Source: a virus. Taken from it: a stretch of DNA of 28,901 nucleotides. The DNA lies in the IMG/VR virus record IMGVR_UViG_3300022934_000118, positions 1 to 28,901 of that record; one strand, written 5' to 3'. The position numbers were made by a program, and so were the translations under genes. This document shows positions 1 to 8,010 of the stretch, piece by piece; position 1 is the stretch's first letter; each line of letters begins with the position of its first letter. The notes under the pieces are model-generated. The model saw only the letters and a list, made by a program, of their open reading frames with translations. It was not told where the DNA came from and ran no database searches.

Positions 1-2236
1 TAAGCCAGCTCGCGGCAGCGATAGGTATACCGCGCTTGATACCACGGTCGGTGCCTTCTTGCCACACCGAATCATCCATGTATGCGAGCATAGCCGACTG
101 AGGGTCGGCCCAATCATATCCTTTCTCGTTGCCCACCTCAAGGATAGAGTTGCCCCACTCCATCATGAAGGCAGAGACAGACATACCACCCAACGCTGCC
201 GCAGCGAATCCGGTGCCGATGGCTCCGCCTATCGCTCCCGTTGCTCCGACCAAGCCCGCCGCACTAGTAGCCACACCACCTACGGGCCCTCCGGCAGCAA
301 AGCCAATGCCAGCGCCAAGGGCACCAAAGGTGGGGAGGATACGCGCTCCCAGTGGGAACAGCATGGACAAAGACTCCGCAGCAAGGTTAGCCATGTGCTG
401 ACCGAGGTCTCGACCAGACTCGTCAAACAACTGCGATGTGGTGACCGTACCCTCTACCCTAGCTGAGGTCCTGCCTAGGCGCGTGTCCCTGTTCGCTTGA
501 AGGTTGTTCACGCGAGCAAGGGCCTCCTCGTCGTCGGTGATTCCGAAGTTGATTTTGAGCAACTCCACCATGGTGTTTCCGGTGCGCAAGCCCTCTCGAA
601 TCTTGAGAGCAAACTCGTCCAGACCCTCTACGTAGTCATCAATAACTTGCTTATTGAACTTCCTGTCGTAGTACAGTTGCGCGTTCTCGTACTTCTTTGC
701 CGCAACCACACGGTCGGTTACATCGACGTTGTAGCTACCGATGATGGCGTTGATGTCGCGGTACTCTTGCGCGGTCTTAGGCTCGTAGTTGGAAAGACCG
801 TCGATGCTTGTGCCATACCTAGACATGGTGACCGCCTCAAGTTGGTCCTGCCTCTCAATGGCTGCCTTGTTCATCTCGGCGGCGTCGGCAGAGAGCACAG
901 CCTGACGCTTACCAAGGACCACGTCCCAGTCCTCCCTCAAACGAATCGCCTCGTCGGAACTGAACTGCTCGTAAAGAGCGTTGGCCCGCTGCTCCGCTTC
1001 GTCACGCTTGGCGGCGATATCGTCGCGGACCATGTTGCCGTCGATGAAATACTTCTGGTACTCAGGCGGTATCTCACCCTCATACCGCTCACCTTCAACC
1101 AACTGCTCAAGGAAAGAGTACTCAGCATTGGCTTCGGCAATCTCCCGACCGGCGGCCTGCTCGGCATAGTAGTCGTAACCACGGGCAGCGTAGAACGCCT
1201 CGCCCTCAAGGTCTATGGTCTGGGCGTCTTTCCAAGAACCATTAGCAAAAGCCTCGGCCTCTTCGGCAGTGTCGAACTCAAACACCTCACCACGACGGTA
1301 TGCCTCTTCGATTGCGAAGTCTCCGCCAAGCTCAAGCCACATAGAAGGCTGCGTATGAAACGCGTCGGGCTCCTTAGGGAATAGGGTGGGGTACGCAATA
1401 AATTTTCCGTCCACCTCGGCGCTGGCCATCTTCACCGTAGAGGTAGTACCATCACCATTGTTCCTTCCAACGGGACGGAGTTCACGAACGCGCATCGACT
1501 TCTCGGCAAACGTCCTCGTGTCCTCATCCATACTCATGGACGGAGACTTGTTCGAAGCCAAGAACTCCTCAAACAGAACGCCCTCCGAGGGCGGTATCAT
1601 GCCGCCGCGAACACGAATCGTATGCGACTTGGGTATGCCAAGGGCTTGGCTGTACACGGTGATGTCTCCAGTCTCACCGAACACACCTCCCTCAAACCTA
1701 AACCCATACCTACCGTATGCTCTCCTCAAGTCCTCGACCAAGGAGTCTTGTACCTCTCCGGTAACCACCGTATTCAACGGCGGTGTCTGAACGTCTAGTT
1801 GAGACTGACGGAAAGCCGCAAGCTCCTCTTCGGAAATCGACTGCTGTTGGGCATCAACCTCCTCGATGCGCTGCATGCGCTGCGCGGTCTGCTCCGCACT
1901 ATAGTATTCTGGTAGCAGGCTTTGAGCACTATCACGCTCGAGGTCACGAGAGGCGAGACGCTCCGAAGAACCATCGTCCAACGCAGATTCCGTAGCGACG
2001 GGCTGTTCTTTTTTTTTTACTTTCTGAAGGAACTCCTCGTAGAGGACGTCGTCATAAAACTTCTCTGACTGCTCAGACATCCAGAGATACAAGTCGGCAG
2101 CATACTGCTCGTCTTGCAACCTTTCGAGAAGACTCTCGGGGGTGTGCCGGTCTTTGAACGTGGGGTCCAACCCGCTGACATAATCGAAAACCTCTGCCGC
2201 GTAATAACCCGGAGACTTCTCTGCCGTTTCAATCAT
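1..2236 (-). CDS. Large internal virion (cargo-like) protein, 3' end cut by window
   Basis: The frame is open from an ATG at 2236 to the window edge, giving at least 745 residues with no stop; the C-terminus lies outside. The N-terminal 75 residues are helical and charged. Around residues 250-330 sits a stretch seen in many phage internal or structural proteins (Y-P-T-L-F-P, then R-R-G-E-V-F-E-F-D, then A-F-A-N-G-S-W-K). A long acidic helical region follows. Near the visible end is a Gly/Ala-rich hydrophobic zone of about 60 residues (G-A-G-I-G-F-A-A-G-G-P-V-G-G repeats), which looks like a glycine-zipper membrane segment. The gene follows two other large non-enzymatic or lytic proteins after the tail genes, the place where crAss-like and T7-like phages keep ejected or cargo proteins. 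I infer a virion protein delivered into or across the cell envelope. A run of ten A lies at codons 73-76. Confidence 0.7.
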   Translation of the reverse strand, partial: MIETAEKSPGYYAAEVFDYVSGLDPTFKDRHTPESLLERLQDEQYAADLYLWMSEQSEKFYDDVLYEEFLQKVKKKEQPVATESALDDGSSERLASRDLERDSAQSLLPEYYSAEQTAQRMQRIEEVDAQQQSISEEELAAFRQSQLDVQTPPLNTVVTGEVQDSLVEDLRRAYGRYGFRFEGGVFGETGDITVYSQALGIPKSHTIRVRGGMIPPSEGVLFEEFLASNKSPSMSMDEDTRTFAEKSMRVRELRPVGRNNGDGTTSTVKMASAEVDGKFIAYPTLFPKEPDAFHTQPSMWLELGGDFAIEEAYRRGEVFEFDTAEEAEAFANGSWKDAQTIDLEGEAFYAARGYDYYAEQAAGREIAEANAEYSFLEQLVEGERYEGEIPPEYQKYFIDGNMVRDDIAAKRDEAEQRANALYEQFSSDEAIRLREDWDVVLGKRQAVLSADAAEMNKAAIERQDQLEAVTMSRYGTSIDGLSNYEPKTAQEYRDINAIIGSYNVDVTDRVVAAKKYENAQLYYDRKFNKQVIDDYVEGLDEFALKIREGLRTGNTMVELLKINFGITDDEEALARVNNLQANRDTRLGRTSARVEGTVTTSQLFDESGRDLGQHMANLAAESLSMLFPLGARILPTFGALGAGIGFAAGGPVGGVATSAAGLVGATGAIGGAIGTGFAAAALGGMSVSAFMMEWGNSILEVGNEKGYDWADPQSAMLAYMDDSVWQEGTDRGIKRGIPIAAASWL

Positions 2237-2252
2237 GACCTAAATATACCTA

Positions 2253-4373
2253 TCATCCCGGAGCTGGGTTGCTCCGGTTTTGCGAAACGACAGGGGCCGT
2301 CTCTTCAGCCGGGAACTCTCGGGACATCATCTCCTGTAGGGCTCGCCTTGATTGAGCATCCAGACCAGAACGACTAATGTACTTGTCGAGGTCGGCGGCA
2401 GTGAAGATGTCACCAGACTGCTTGCGCTCCAGCGCCGCTTGGGTAATCTCTTTGAGCACGGCTTTGCCCTCGTCGGTCATAGGTATATAGATAGCCTTTT
2501 CTGTGAGCTGCGGGATGTAGAACCGGGTCACAGCAAGGCCACCGAGGTTGTCATATTCGGGATACTTGTCTTCGACAATGTCCCTGATGGTGTTGCCCGT
2601 GAAGTGCGTCACCTGCTCGCCTTGGCCTTGAATCCTATCGTTTACGATTTGCTTCACCAAGTCGGTTTGTGCCACCGCGTCTCCGCCAGTGCGCTTCCAC
2701 GCCGTCTCAAGAGGAACGGGCGTAGCTACAGGGACGTTGGTCTTCTCGTCTGTAACGGTGATGGTTACAGTGCCCTGACTCCAAGGCTCTACCGGCTGTT
2801 CGGGTGTGCGGCGAGCGGGCGGGGTGGTATCAGTTTGAACCGTACGCTCCTCCCCTTCCGGCATCTCGATGGACGTATACTGGTCAATGACATTCCTGTT
2901 GTCAATACCGTGGATGTAGGTTCCGCGACGGAGCCAGTTGTTCCTGCCAATAGGCCCTCGTGTTCCTTCGGCTCCGGGCTCACCAGCCTGTCGGCTTACC
3001 TCAACTGTCTTTAATTCATCTCCCTTTCTGTAAAGGAGGAGAACAACATTGTCGCGAACGACGATGTCTTCAAGCCTGTCGTAACCCAACTCTTTGGCTC
3101 GCTCCTGTGCGACGCTAGAACCAATGATGGCGGCACGGGCGTCATCGACTTCTTCTGGGTTATTAGAGGTACCAAGAATATCCCAGTTGTCAAGAGCAAT
3201 AGTGCGTTCTTGCTGCTTGATGAGACGACCCTGCTCCTCTTCAGTCAAGCGCGTCGGAGTCGGAACAGCCGTAGCCTCAACCTTGAAGGGAAGGCCTGTA
3301 CGGATGCGGTTGCGGACAGCATCAAACGCCTTGTCCTTCTGCGCCTTACGGTTGTCGCGTAGCTTCTGTCGGAGCTCCTCCGGGACCTGAGCCTGCTCGA
3401 GGTACGCGTCGAACTGAGCGTCGGTAACGTCATCCTCCACAGCTCCAATTGCTCGGTCCTTATTGCGCGGACTTGGCATCATGACCACCATCTTCGGGTC
3501 GTTGGCAGCGGCTTCAATGGCCTCTTGAGAGTCAAGGTGTATAGTGTCGTAACCTAGGTTGGTATAGTCCACCAGAACAGACGTAGCGGCGTTGTCATCC
3601 GTGTCTAGGATACCATTTACAATCTCGTCCTCAGCCTTCTCGTATTCAGTCAACTCCCCAATGGGGTTGCCGTCCTCATCGCGGGGGGTCAACACGCTCT
3701 CCAAGGATTCGATACCCTGCTCACGGAACGGGCGGATAACGTCGCCAAGACTGTCTACCGCCTGAGCAGCGAGACCCGCCACGTCCAGCCTGTCGTACGT
3801 AGCCATAACCGCTACGCCAAGCTGACTGACGCTGGCGTACTGCCGACCGTCCTCACCCACCAAACCGATGCTGCCCGTAGGCGCGTCGATAACGGGTGTG
3901 AACTTGCTGAAGTTTCCGAAGTCCTCCACCCGGGCCAGCTCGGCGACCTCGACACCAGAGGCAGGGGCATAGCCGTTCTCGTCGGCCTTCATGCGCTCTA
4001 CGTGCTTCTCGTAGTTGGCGGCATACTTCTCGGCCTGACTGAGGTAGCCCTCGGCATTGGTCTTGAAGTTATTGGTGGCAGCCATGTACTCGCGGTAGCT
4101 CATCTCCCCGCTACGCCATAGCTTGTTCATCATGAGCGAGTACTCCTGCGCGTCAGCCGCAAACTGAGATACTCGCTCGTTGGCGTTGACGTCGGACCCC
4201 ATCGGGGCCTCGGAAAGCTTTGTGGTGACTTCGCCTTGGAGCTTTACCGCCTCGTCGAGCTTCTCGTTGCGTAGGCGCGTCTGCTCCTTGAGCATGTCGA
4301 CCATGCCCTTGCTAATCTCATTCCAGTCTACCCGAGATTCAGATGACCGTTCGGCGTACTTGAAATAGCTCAT
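2253..4373 (-). CDS. Large internal virion protein, 706 aa, unknown function
   Basis: This is a 706-residue, mostly acidic, soluble-looking protein with no signal peptide or clear membrane segment. Residues 1-130 are strongly helical and probably coiled-coil (Y-S-L-M-M-N-K-L-W-R-S-G-E-M-S-Y-R-E-Y-M region). A segment near residues 150-175 (F-S-K-F-T-P-V-I-D) resembles what I remember of large virion proteins in Bacteroidota podoviruses. A Thr/Pro-rich linker lies around residue 515-550 and the C-terminus is Gln/Asn/Pro-rich. No catalytic motif is visible. The start codon overlaps the stop of the upstream peptidase-bearing gene (ATGA), so the two are probably translated together and may be packaged together. 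The cargo-like assignment is inference from position and size. Confidence 0.6.
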   Translation of the reverse strand: MSYFKYAERSSESRVDWNEISKGMVDMLKEQTRLRNEKLDEAVKLQGEVTTKLSEAPMGSDVNANERVSQFAADAQEYSLMMNKLWRSGEMSYREYMAATNNFKTNAEGYLSQAEKYAANYEKHVERMKADENGYAPASGVEVAELARVEDFGNFSKFTPVIDAPTGSIGLVGEDGRQYASVSQLGVAVMATYDRLDVAGLAAQAVDSLGDVIRPFREQGIESLESVLTPRDEDGNPIGELTEYEKAEDEIVNGILDTDDNAATSVLVDYTNLGYDTIHLDSQEAIEAAANDPKMVVMMPSPRNKDRAIGAVEDDVTDAQFDAYLEQAQVPEELRQKLRDNRKAQKDKAFDAVRNRIRTGLPFKVEATAVPTPTRLTEEEQGRLIKQQERTIALDNWDILGTSNNPEEVDDARAAIIGSSVAQERAKELGYDRLEDIVVRDNVVLLLYRKGDELKTVEVSRQAGEPGAEGTRGPIGRNNWLRRGTYIHGIDNRNVIDQYTSIEMPEGEERTVQTDTTPPARRTPEQPVEPWSQGTVTITVTDEKTNVPVATPVPLETAWKRTGGDAVAQTDLVKQIVNDRIQGQGEQVTHFTGNTIRDIVEDKYPEYDNLGGLAVTRFYIPQLTEKAIYIPMTDEGKAVLKEITQAALERKQSGDIFTAADLDKYISRSGLDAQSRRALQEMMSREFPAEETAPVVSQNRSNPAPG

Positions 4374-6721
4374 CGCGTGCTTGCGTCTTGTTTGGTAACG
4401 ATGTTACTCACCGCCTCCAGTTCTTTGTCGGTCAGGTCGGGTTGGTTGACTCGGCGAATGCCAATAACGTCACTGGTATTGAACACGGTGACGTTGACTT
4501 CGTCGCCCTGATTTCCACCGAGGATTTTAATTTTCCCATCCCCGTCATAGCCGGCGAAGAAACCTACGTGGCGAGTGTCTGGCTCGCCTTTTTTGGGACG
4601 GTTGATGATGACTACGTCGCCCATCTTAGCATCCTTCACCTTCCCCTTTGGCTTCGGGAATCCATAGTCCTCCTCAAACTTCTTGAGGTTTTGGTGCAGG
4701 TTGAGACGGCTTACATCCTCTCGTGTATACACGTTCTCACCAAACTTTGCGGACATATACATGTCGGCACGCTGCTTGGAAAGCTTTCCGGGAAGCGGAG
4801 ACAGGTTCGAATCAGCCAGCACTTTGTTTACAAAGCCAGCGCACCATGCGTTTTCTTTCTTGATGTAGTCCTGTTGCGTTTTCTCTCCGTGACCTACGCT
4901 CGCCCAAATCTCAGTGAGTAGCTTTTGCCCCTCTGGAGTAATGGTTGGGGTGTCCACATATACGGAGTCTCCCGTAACGGGGTCCAACTCGCGATAGTCT
5001 GGCTCGCGCACGTCAAGCCACTGCATCGCGATGGGAAGGGGGTTGCTTGCATTTACGTTCTCCGTTGCGCTGCGCACCACTTCTTCGGCGGCAGGGCCTA
5101 CCTCGGCGGCCCTTTCCAAAGCCTCGGTATTAGACACCTCAACCTGCTGTGGTGTAGGATTCGGCTCAGCAATCTCCCTAGGTATGGGCTGGGAAAGCCT
5201 GTCTAGCAACTCCCGTGCAGACTCCGACTTGACCTGCATCTCCGCCTGCTGCTTGGTCACAGGGGTGTAGGTAGCCGTGAACTTGCCGTCGTCGCCACGC
5301 TCGACCTTAATGCTTTCTATCGCACTAGCCAGCTCAGCCCCCTCAAGACCACTGTTCTGCCTCAGGTTTTCTGCTAGGCGCCCACGAGCAATGTTTCTGT
5401 CAGAAGAGGTGACGCTATCCCTAGGAGTAACCGGACGACGCTCAGGCGGCGGTGTAGGGGTGGGCTCACCACCGAGGCCCGCTGGTGCTACTGATGCTGT
5501 TGCCCCCCTCTGTGTAGCGTTAGTCGAGGAAGGCGGGGTAAAACCCGCACCGAAGGGGTCGAAGGGGTCGAGTGGTCCCGATGTTCCTAAACCACCGGAC
5601 TGATACTGAAGCAGACCGGGCTCCTGTCGTATAGCCCTTTGGATATCACGAGCCTCTTGGCGACCCAACCTACGCTGCTGCATCAACATCCGTTCGGTCT
5701 CGCGTGGAGACATAGACTGTCCCGGCGGAGTGTACTGGTCGGGTCGTGCGCTTGTGCCTAGCGGAGAGAAGTTGGGGTTGAACGTACGGTCTTGAGCGAT
5801 GACGGGCCCACCGAAGGCGGGGTCGATGGCGGCCTGAGCCTGAGCTCGCTGGATGTCATTGGCGGTACGACGCTCTCCGCGACGCGCCTGTCGCAACTCT
5901 CGGTTAGTCATGCCCGGAGCCACGTAGGGGTCTGATGGTGCCGTAATATCAAACTGCTGGTCAAAACCAAAGCCAGAAAGGTCGCCGGCCTCCCTCATGT
6001 CTTGCCTCATCAGGCGGTCGCCCTCTCGCATTTGCCTACGACCAACCCGAGTATCTGGAGCTGCTACGCCCTCACTCTGACGCAAGTCTGCGTTGCCTTG
6101 TCGAACCTGACCGAAGTTCCCCTCCGCATAATTGGTAGCCAACCCCTGAGCGATACTGCCCAGCGTACCCACGCCCTGAGTGATGTATGCCGCCCGGTCC
6201 TCCTCGGCGTCGCGGATAGCTTCCTGTGCTCCCGCCGCCTCGTCCATAGCGATGCCCGCGAGCTGCTGCTGGCGACGCTTGTCCTCGTCAGCTACGAGCC
6301 TATTCAGCTCATCCATCTGCTGAGCCTGCTGCGCCCGGATGGCCGCCTGCTGCTGTCCCTGCGCCATTTGGATGCGGCCCGCTGTAGCTGCCGCACCACG
6401 CGTTTCGCCCTCAACGCCAGCCTGTAAGCCCGTGGCTCCTTGAGTGAGTAGTGCCTCACGCATAAGCTCGTATGGCTCCTTGGCAATGGACAACTGCTCG
6501 TAGACATTGACATCGACGCGCTTCCTCGCCTCTTCAATGGCTTTGTCCGCCGCCCGCTGCGCGTCCTCACCACGCTTACGTGCCTTGTTGGCATCGCTGA
6601 AAGACTTGGCGCCACCGTAAATGGTCGTGCCCGCGCCGATACCGGCGGCTACAACGGCTGCCGTACCGCCCGCAGCGGCGACACCGCTGCCGATAGCTGT
6701 AGCTAGAATTACACCTGACAT
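4370..6721 (-). CDS. Internal virion protein with C-terminal Cys/His peptidoglycan hydrolase domain
   Basis: The start is set at the ATG at 6721 (M-S-G-V-I-L-A), giving 783 residues; the open frame extends 36 codons further upstream but that part is basic, unlike the rest, and lies over the upstream gene. Residues 1-35 form a Gly/Ala-rich hydrophobic segment. Residues 40-180 are helical and Gln/Ala-rich, including G-A-A-A-T-A-G-R-I-Q-M-A-Q, a stretch common in marine phage internal proteins. A Pro/Gln/Arg-rich low-complexity middle follows. Residues 600-760 look like a CHAP/NlpC-type peptidase of the TIGR02594 kind: A-W-C-A-G-F-V-N with Cys about 627, R-H-V-G-F-F-A-G with His about 718, and I-L-G-G-N-Q-G with Asn about 737. 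The likely role is local cell-wall cleavage during genome delivery. The ATG lies inside the 3' end of the cupin-like gene (13-base overlap). Confidence 0.7.
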   Translation of the reverse strand: MSGVILATAIGSGVAAAGGTAAVVAAGIGAGTTIYGGAKSFSDANKARKRGEDAQRAADKAIEEARKRVDVNVYEQLSIAKEPYELMREALLTQGATGLQAGVEGETRGAAATAGRIQMAQGQQQAAIRAQQAQQMDELNRLVADEDKRRQQQLAGIAMDEAAGAQEAIRDAEEDRAAYITQGVGTLGSIAQGLATNYAEGNFGQVRQGNADLRQSEGVAAPDTRVGRRQMREGDRLMRQDMREAGDLSGFGFDQQFDITAPSDPYVAPGMTNRELRQARRGERRTANDIQRAQAQAAIDPAFGGPVIAQDRTFNPNFSPLGTSARPDQYTPPGQSMSPRETERMLMQQRRLGRQEARDIQRAIRQEPGLLQYQSGGLGTSGPLDPFDPFGAGFTPPSSTNATQRGATASVAPAGLGGEPTPTPPPERRPVTPRDSVTSSDRNIARGRLAENLRQNSGLEGAELASAIESIKVERGDDGKFTATYTPVTKQQAEMQVKSESARELLDRLSQPIPREIAEPNPTPQQVEVSNTEALERAAEVGPAAEEVVRSATENVNASNPLPIAMQWLDVREPDYRELDPVTGDSVYVDTPTITPEGQKLLTEIWASVGHGEKTQQDYIKKENAWCAGFVNKVLADSNLSPLPGKLSKQRADMYMSAKFGENVYTREDVSRLNLHQNLKKFEEDYGFPKPKGKVKDAKMGDVVIINRPKKGEPDTRHVGFFAGYDGDGKIKILGGNQGDEVNVTVFNTSDVIGIRRVNQPDLTDKELEAVSNIVTKQDASTR

Positions 6722-7188
6722 AGTTTCTTTTGAATTACGGCCTCCGGCAATTCCCGGAAGTCCATGGTATACACCTCCTTCTCCGCCTCTTCGATGGTCT
6801 TGGCATCGGTGCGATATACGCACGCCCAACGCGTGTCCTTATGGATATACGCCACCCTCTGCGTGCCCACCTCGGTGTGCACCACCATGGGGGCCTCAAC
6901 GCGCTTGACCTCGCCTGTATCCATCAGCAAAGACATCTCACCCTCCAAGAAGAAGGACGGATGGTTCTGCTTGTGGATGAAGCTTACGACGAGCTGGCCG
7001 GCAGGCATGAAAATCTCACGCGTATACAGTCCGTTCTCAAGCTTGTGGGTGACAGGCATCAGAGCCTGCATAGCTTCGGTATGGTGCTCTACAGTCTCAT
7101 TCAAACCCACGAGCGCCTTCTGCAAATCCTCAATGGATTCCCAAAGCAAACCCCGCTGAGTATGAACCATGTGCAGAATCTCTTCCAT
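6709..7188 (-). CDS. Cupin-like virion-associated protein
   Basis: ATG at 7188 gives 159 residues; a TTG codon directly upstream is possible but less likely. Residues 1-45 form an amphipathic helix or coiled coil. From about residue 50 the pattern is a single cupin-like beta barrel: G-L-Y-T-R-E-I-F-M-P-A-G, H-K-Q-N-H-P-S-F-F-L-E-G-E-M-S-L-L, then P-M-V-V-H-T-E-V-G-T-Q-R-V and W-A-C-V-Y-R-T-D. Short proteins of this layout are familiar from marine and T7-like phage structural regions, but their role is not settled. The two His of the first cupin motif are present (H-K-Q-N-H), so metal binding is possible. It lies between tail genes and internal virion proteins, which suggests a structural part or assembly factor rather than a metabolic enzyme. 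Confidence 0.6.
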   Translation of the reverse strand: MEEILHMVHTQRGLLWESIEDLQKALVGLNETVEHHTEAMQALMPVTHKLENGLYTREIFMPAGQLVVSFIHKQNHPSFFLEGEMSLLMDTGEVKRVEAPMVVHTEVGTQRVAYIHKDTRWACVYRTDAKTIEEAEKEVYTMDFRELPEAVIQKKLCQV

Positions 7189-7206
7189 CAACTATAAAAG
7201 TAAGGC

Positions 7207-8010
7207 TTACCCGGGATACGACTTCATCACCTCAGACCGCGCCACGAAAAGCTCTACCGCATCGGTGTCGTCGTTGGTCAAAGTGAACACACCGTAGTGT
7301 CCGAGGATGCCATGCGACTCTACCACTTGGTTCTTGATGCCAAGCCACAAGGGGTTCTGTATCGTTGGTGTAGCACCGGTGTTATTGTGTACCACTTGGT
7401 TGGTTCCAGCGGGCTTATTGATAGTAATACTATTGACCTGACCGGCAAAAGAGATGTCCGTATACGGCGGCTCGGAGAAATAGAACGCGTCGCCGACACT
7501 CAAGATGCTTCCGACATTCGTGGTCAAAGCAAAATCCACTACACCTGCGGCCTGTGCTGTACTCTTTCCGATACCGTTCAAGGAGCGAAGGGCATACTCG
7601 TCAAGGTCGGCGGGGTTGGTGCCGCTGTTGCGAACGAAAGCAAAGAAGTCGCCCTCCTTCTTTTCGAAATAGTCGGCGTTCATAAAGCCCGTGTCCTGCT
7701 GGTCCGACGTCAGTGTAGCCGCCCAAGCACGGTTGCCCTCGTACTGTAACGTCTTGAAAATCTTGTTGACGATAGGCTCGTTATTGAAGACGCTCGTAAT
7801 AGTGCTATTGTATGCTGCCGGATTGCCCTCCCCGTCTACGGGAAGGCCATAGAAGTTGTTGCGCACCTCGTTGGTGTTGTGGCGGAAGATATTGCCACCA
7901 CTGAACGTATACAGGTACTGGTTCATACCCTGAATCCACTCTGGTTCAAAGGAGTAGAACGAAGGCCACCCCTCAGCAGGGGGGCTGTATGTCAAAGTAT
8001 AGCTTGGCAT
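7207..8010 (-). CDS. Tail/muzzle-associated protein, companion of the stabilization protein
   Basis: A 267-residue, aromatic- and Asn-rich, beta-type protein with no membrane segment. The stretch S-F-Y-S-F-E-P-E-W-I-Q-G-M-N-Q-Y-L-Y-T-F near the N-terminus, followed by R-N-N-F-Y-G and I-F-K-T-L-Q-Y-E-G-N, resembles the C-terminal part of large stabilization or muzzle proteins in Bacteroidota phages as I remember them. Here it is a separate gene. Its ATG overlaps the stop of the 1286-residue gene (TGATG), so the two are likely translated together and may bind each other at the tail tip. This is an assignment from memory of sequence patterns and from context, not from a search. Confidence 0.6.
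   Translation of the reverse strand: MPSYTLTYSPPAEGWPSFYSFEPEWIQGMNQYLYTFSGGNIFRHNTNEVRNNFYGLPVDGEGNPAAYNSTITSVFNNEPIVNKIFKTLQYEGNRAWAATLTSDQQDTGFMNADYFEKKEGDFFAFVRNSGTNPADLDEYALRSLNGIGKSTAQAAGVVDFALTTNVGSILSVGDAFYFSEPPYTDISFAGQVNSITINKPAGTNQVVHNNTGATPTIQNPLWLGIKNQVVESHGILGHYGVFTLTNDDTDAVELFVARSEVMKSYPG

Noticed and set aside
497-1384. 295-codon open frame on the plus strand
   Set aside because: It is exactly antisense, codon for codon, to the long minus-strand internal protein gene, whose frame is open over the whole stretch and has normal protein composition.
6722-6829. 36-codon N-terminal extension of the peptidase-bearing gene
   Set aside because: It lies wholly over the cupin-like gene, is basic and Gly-rich, and an ATG at 6721 gives a natural hydrophobic N-terminus.
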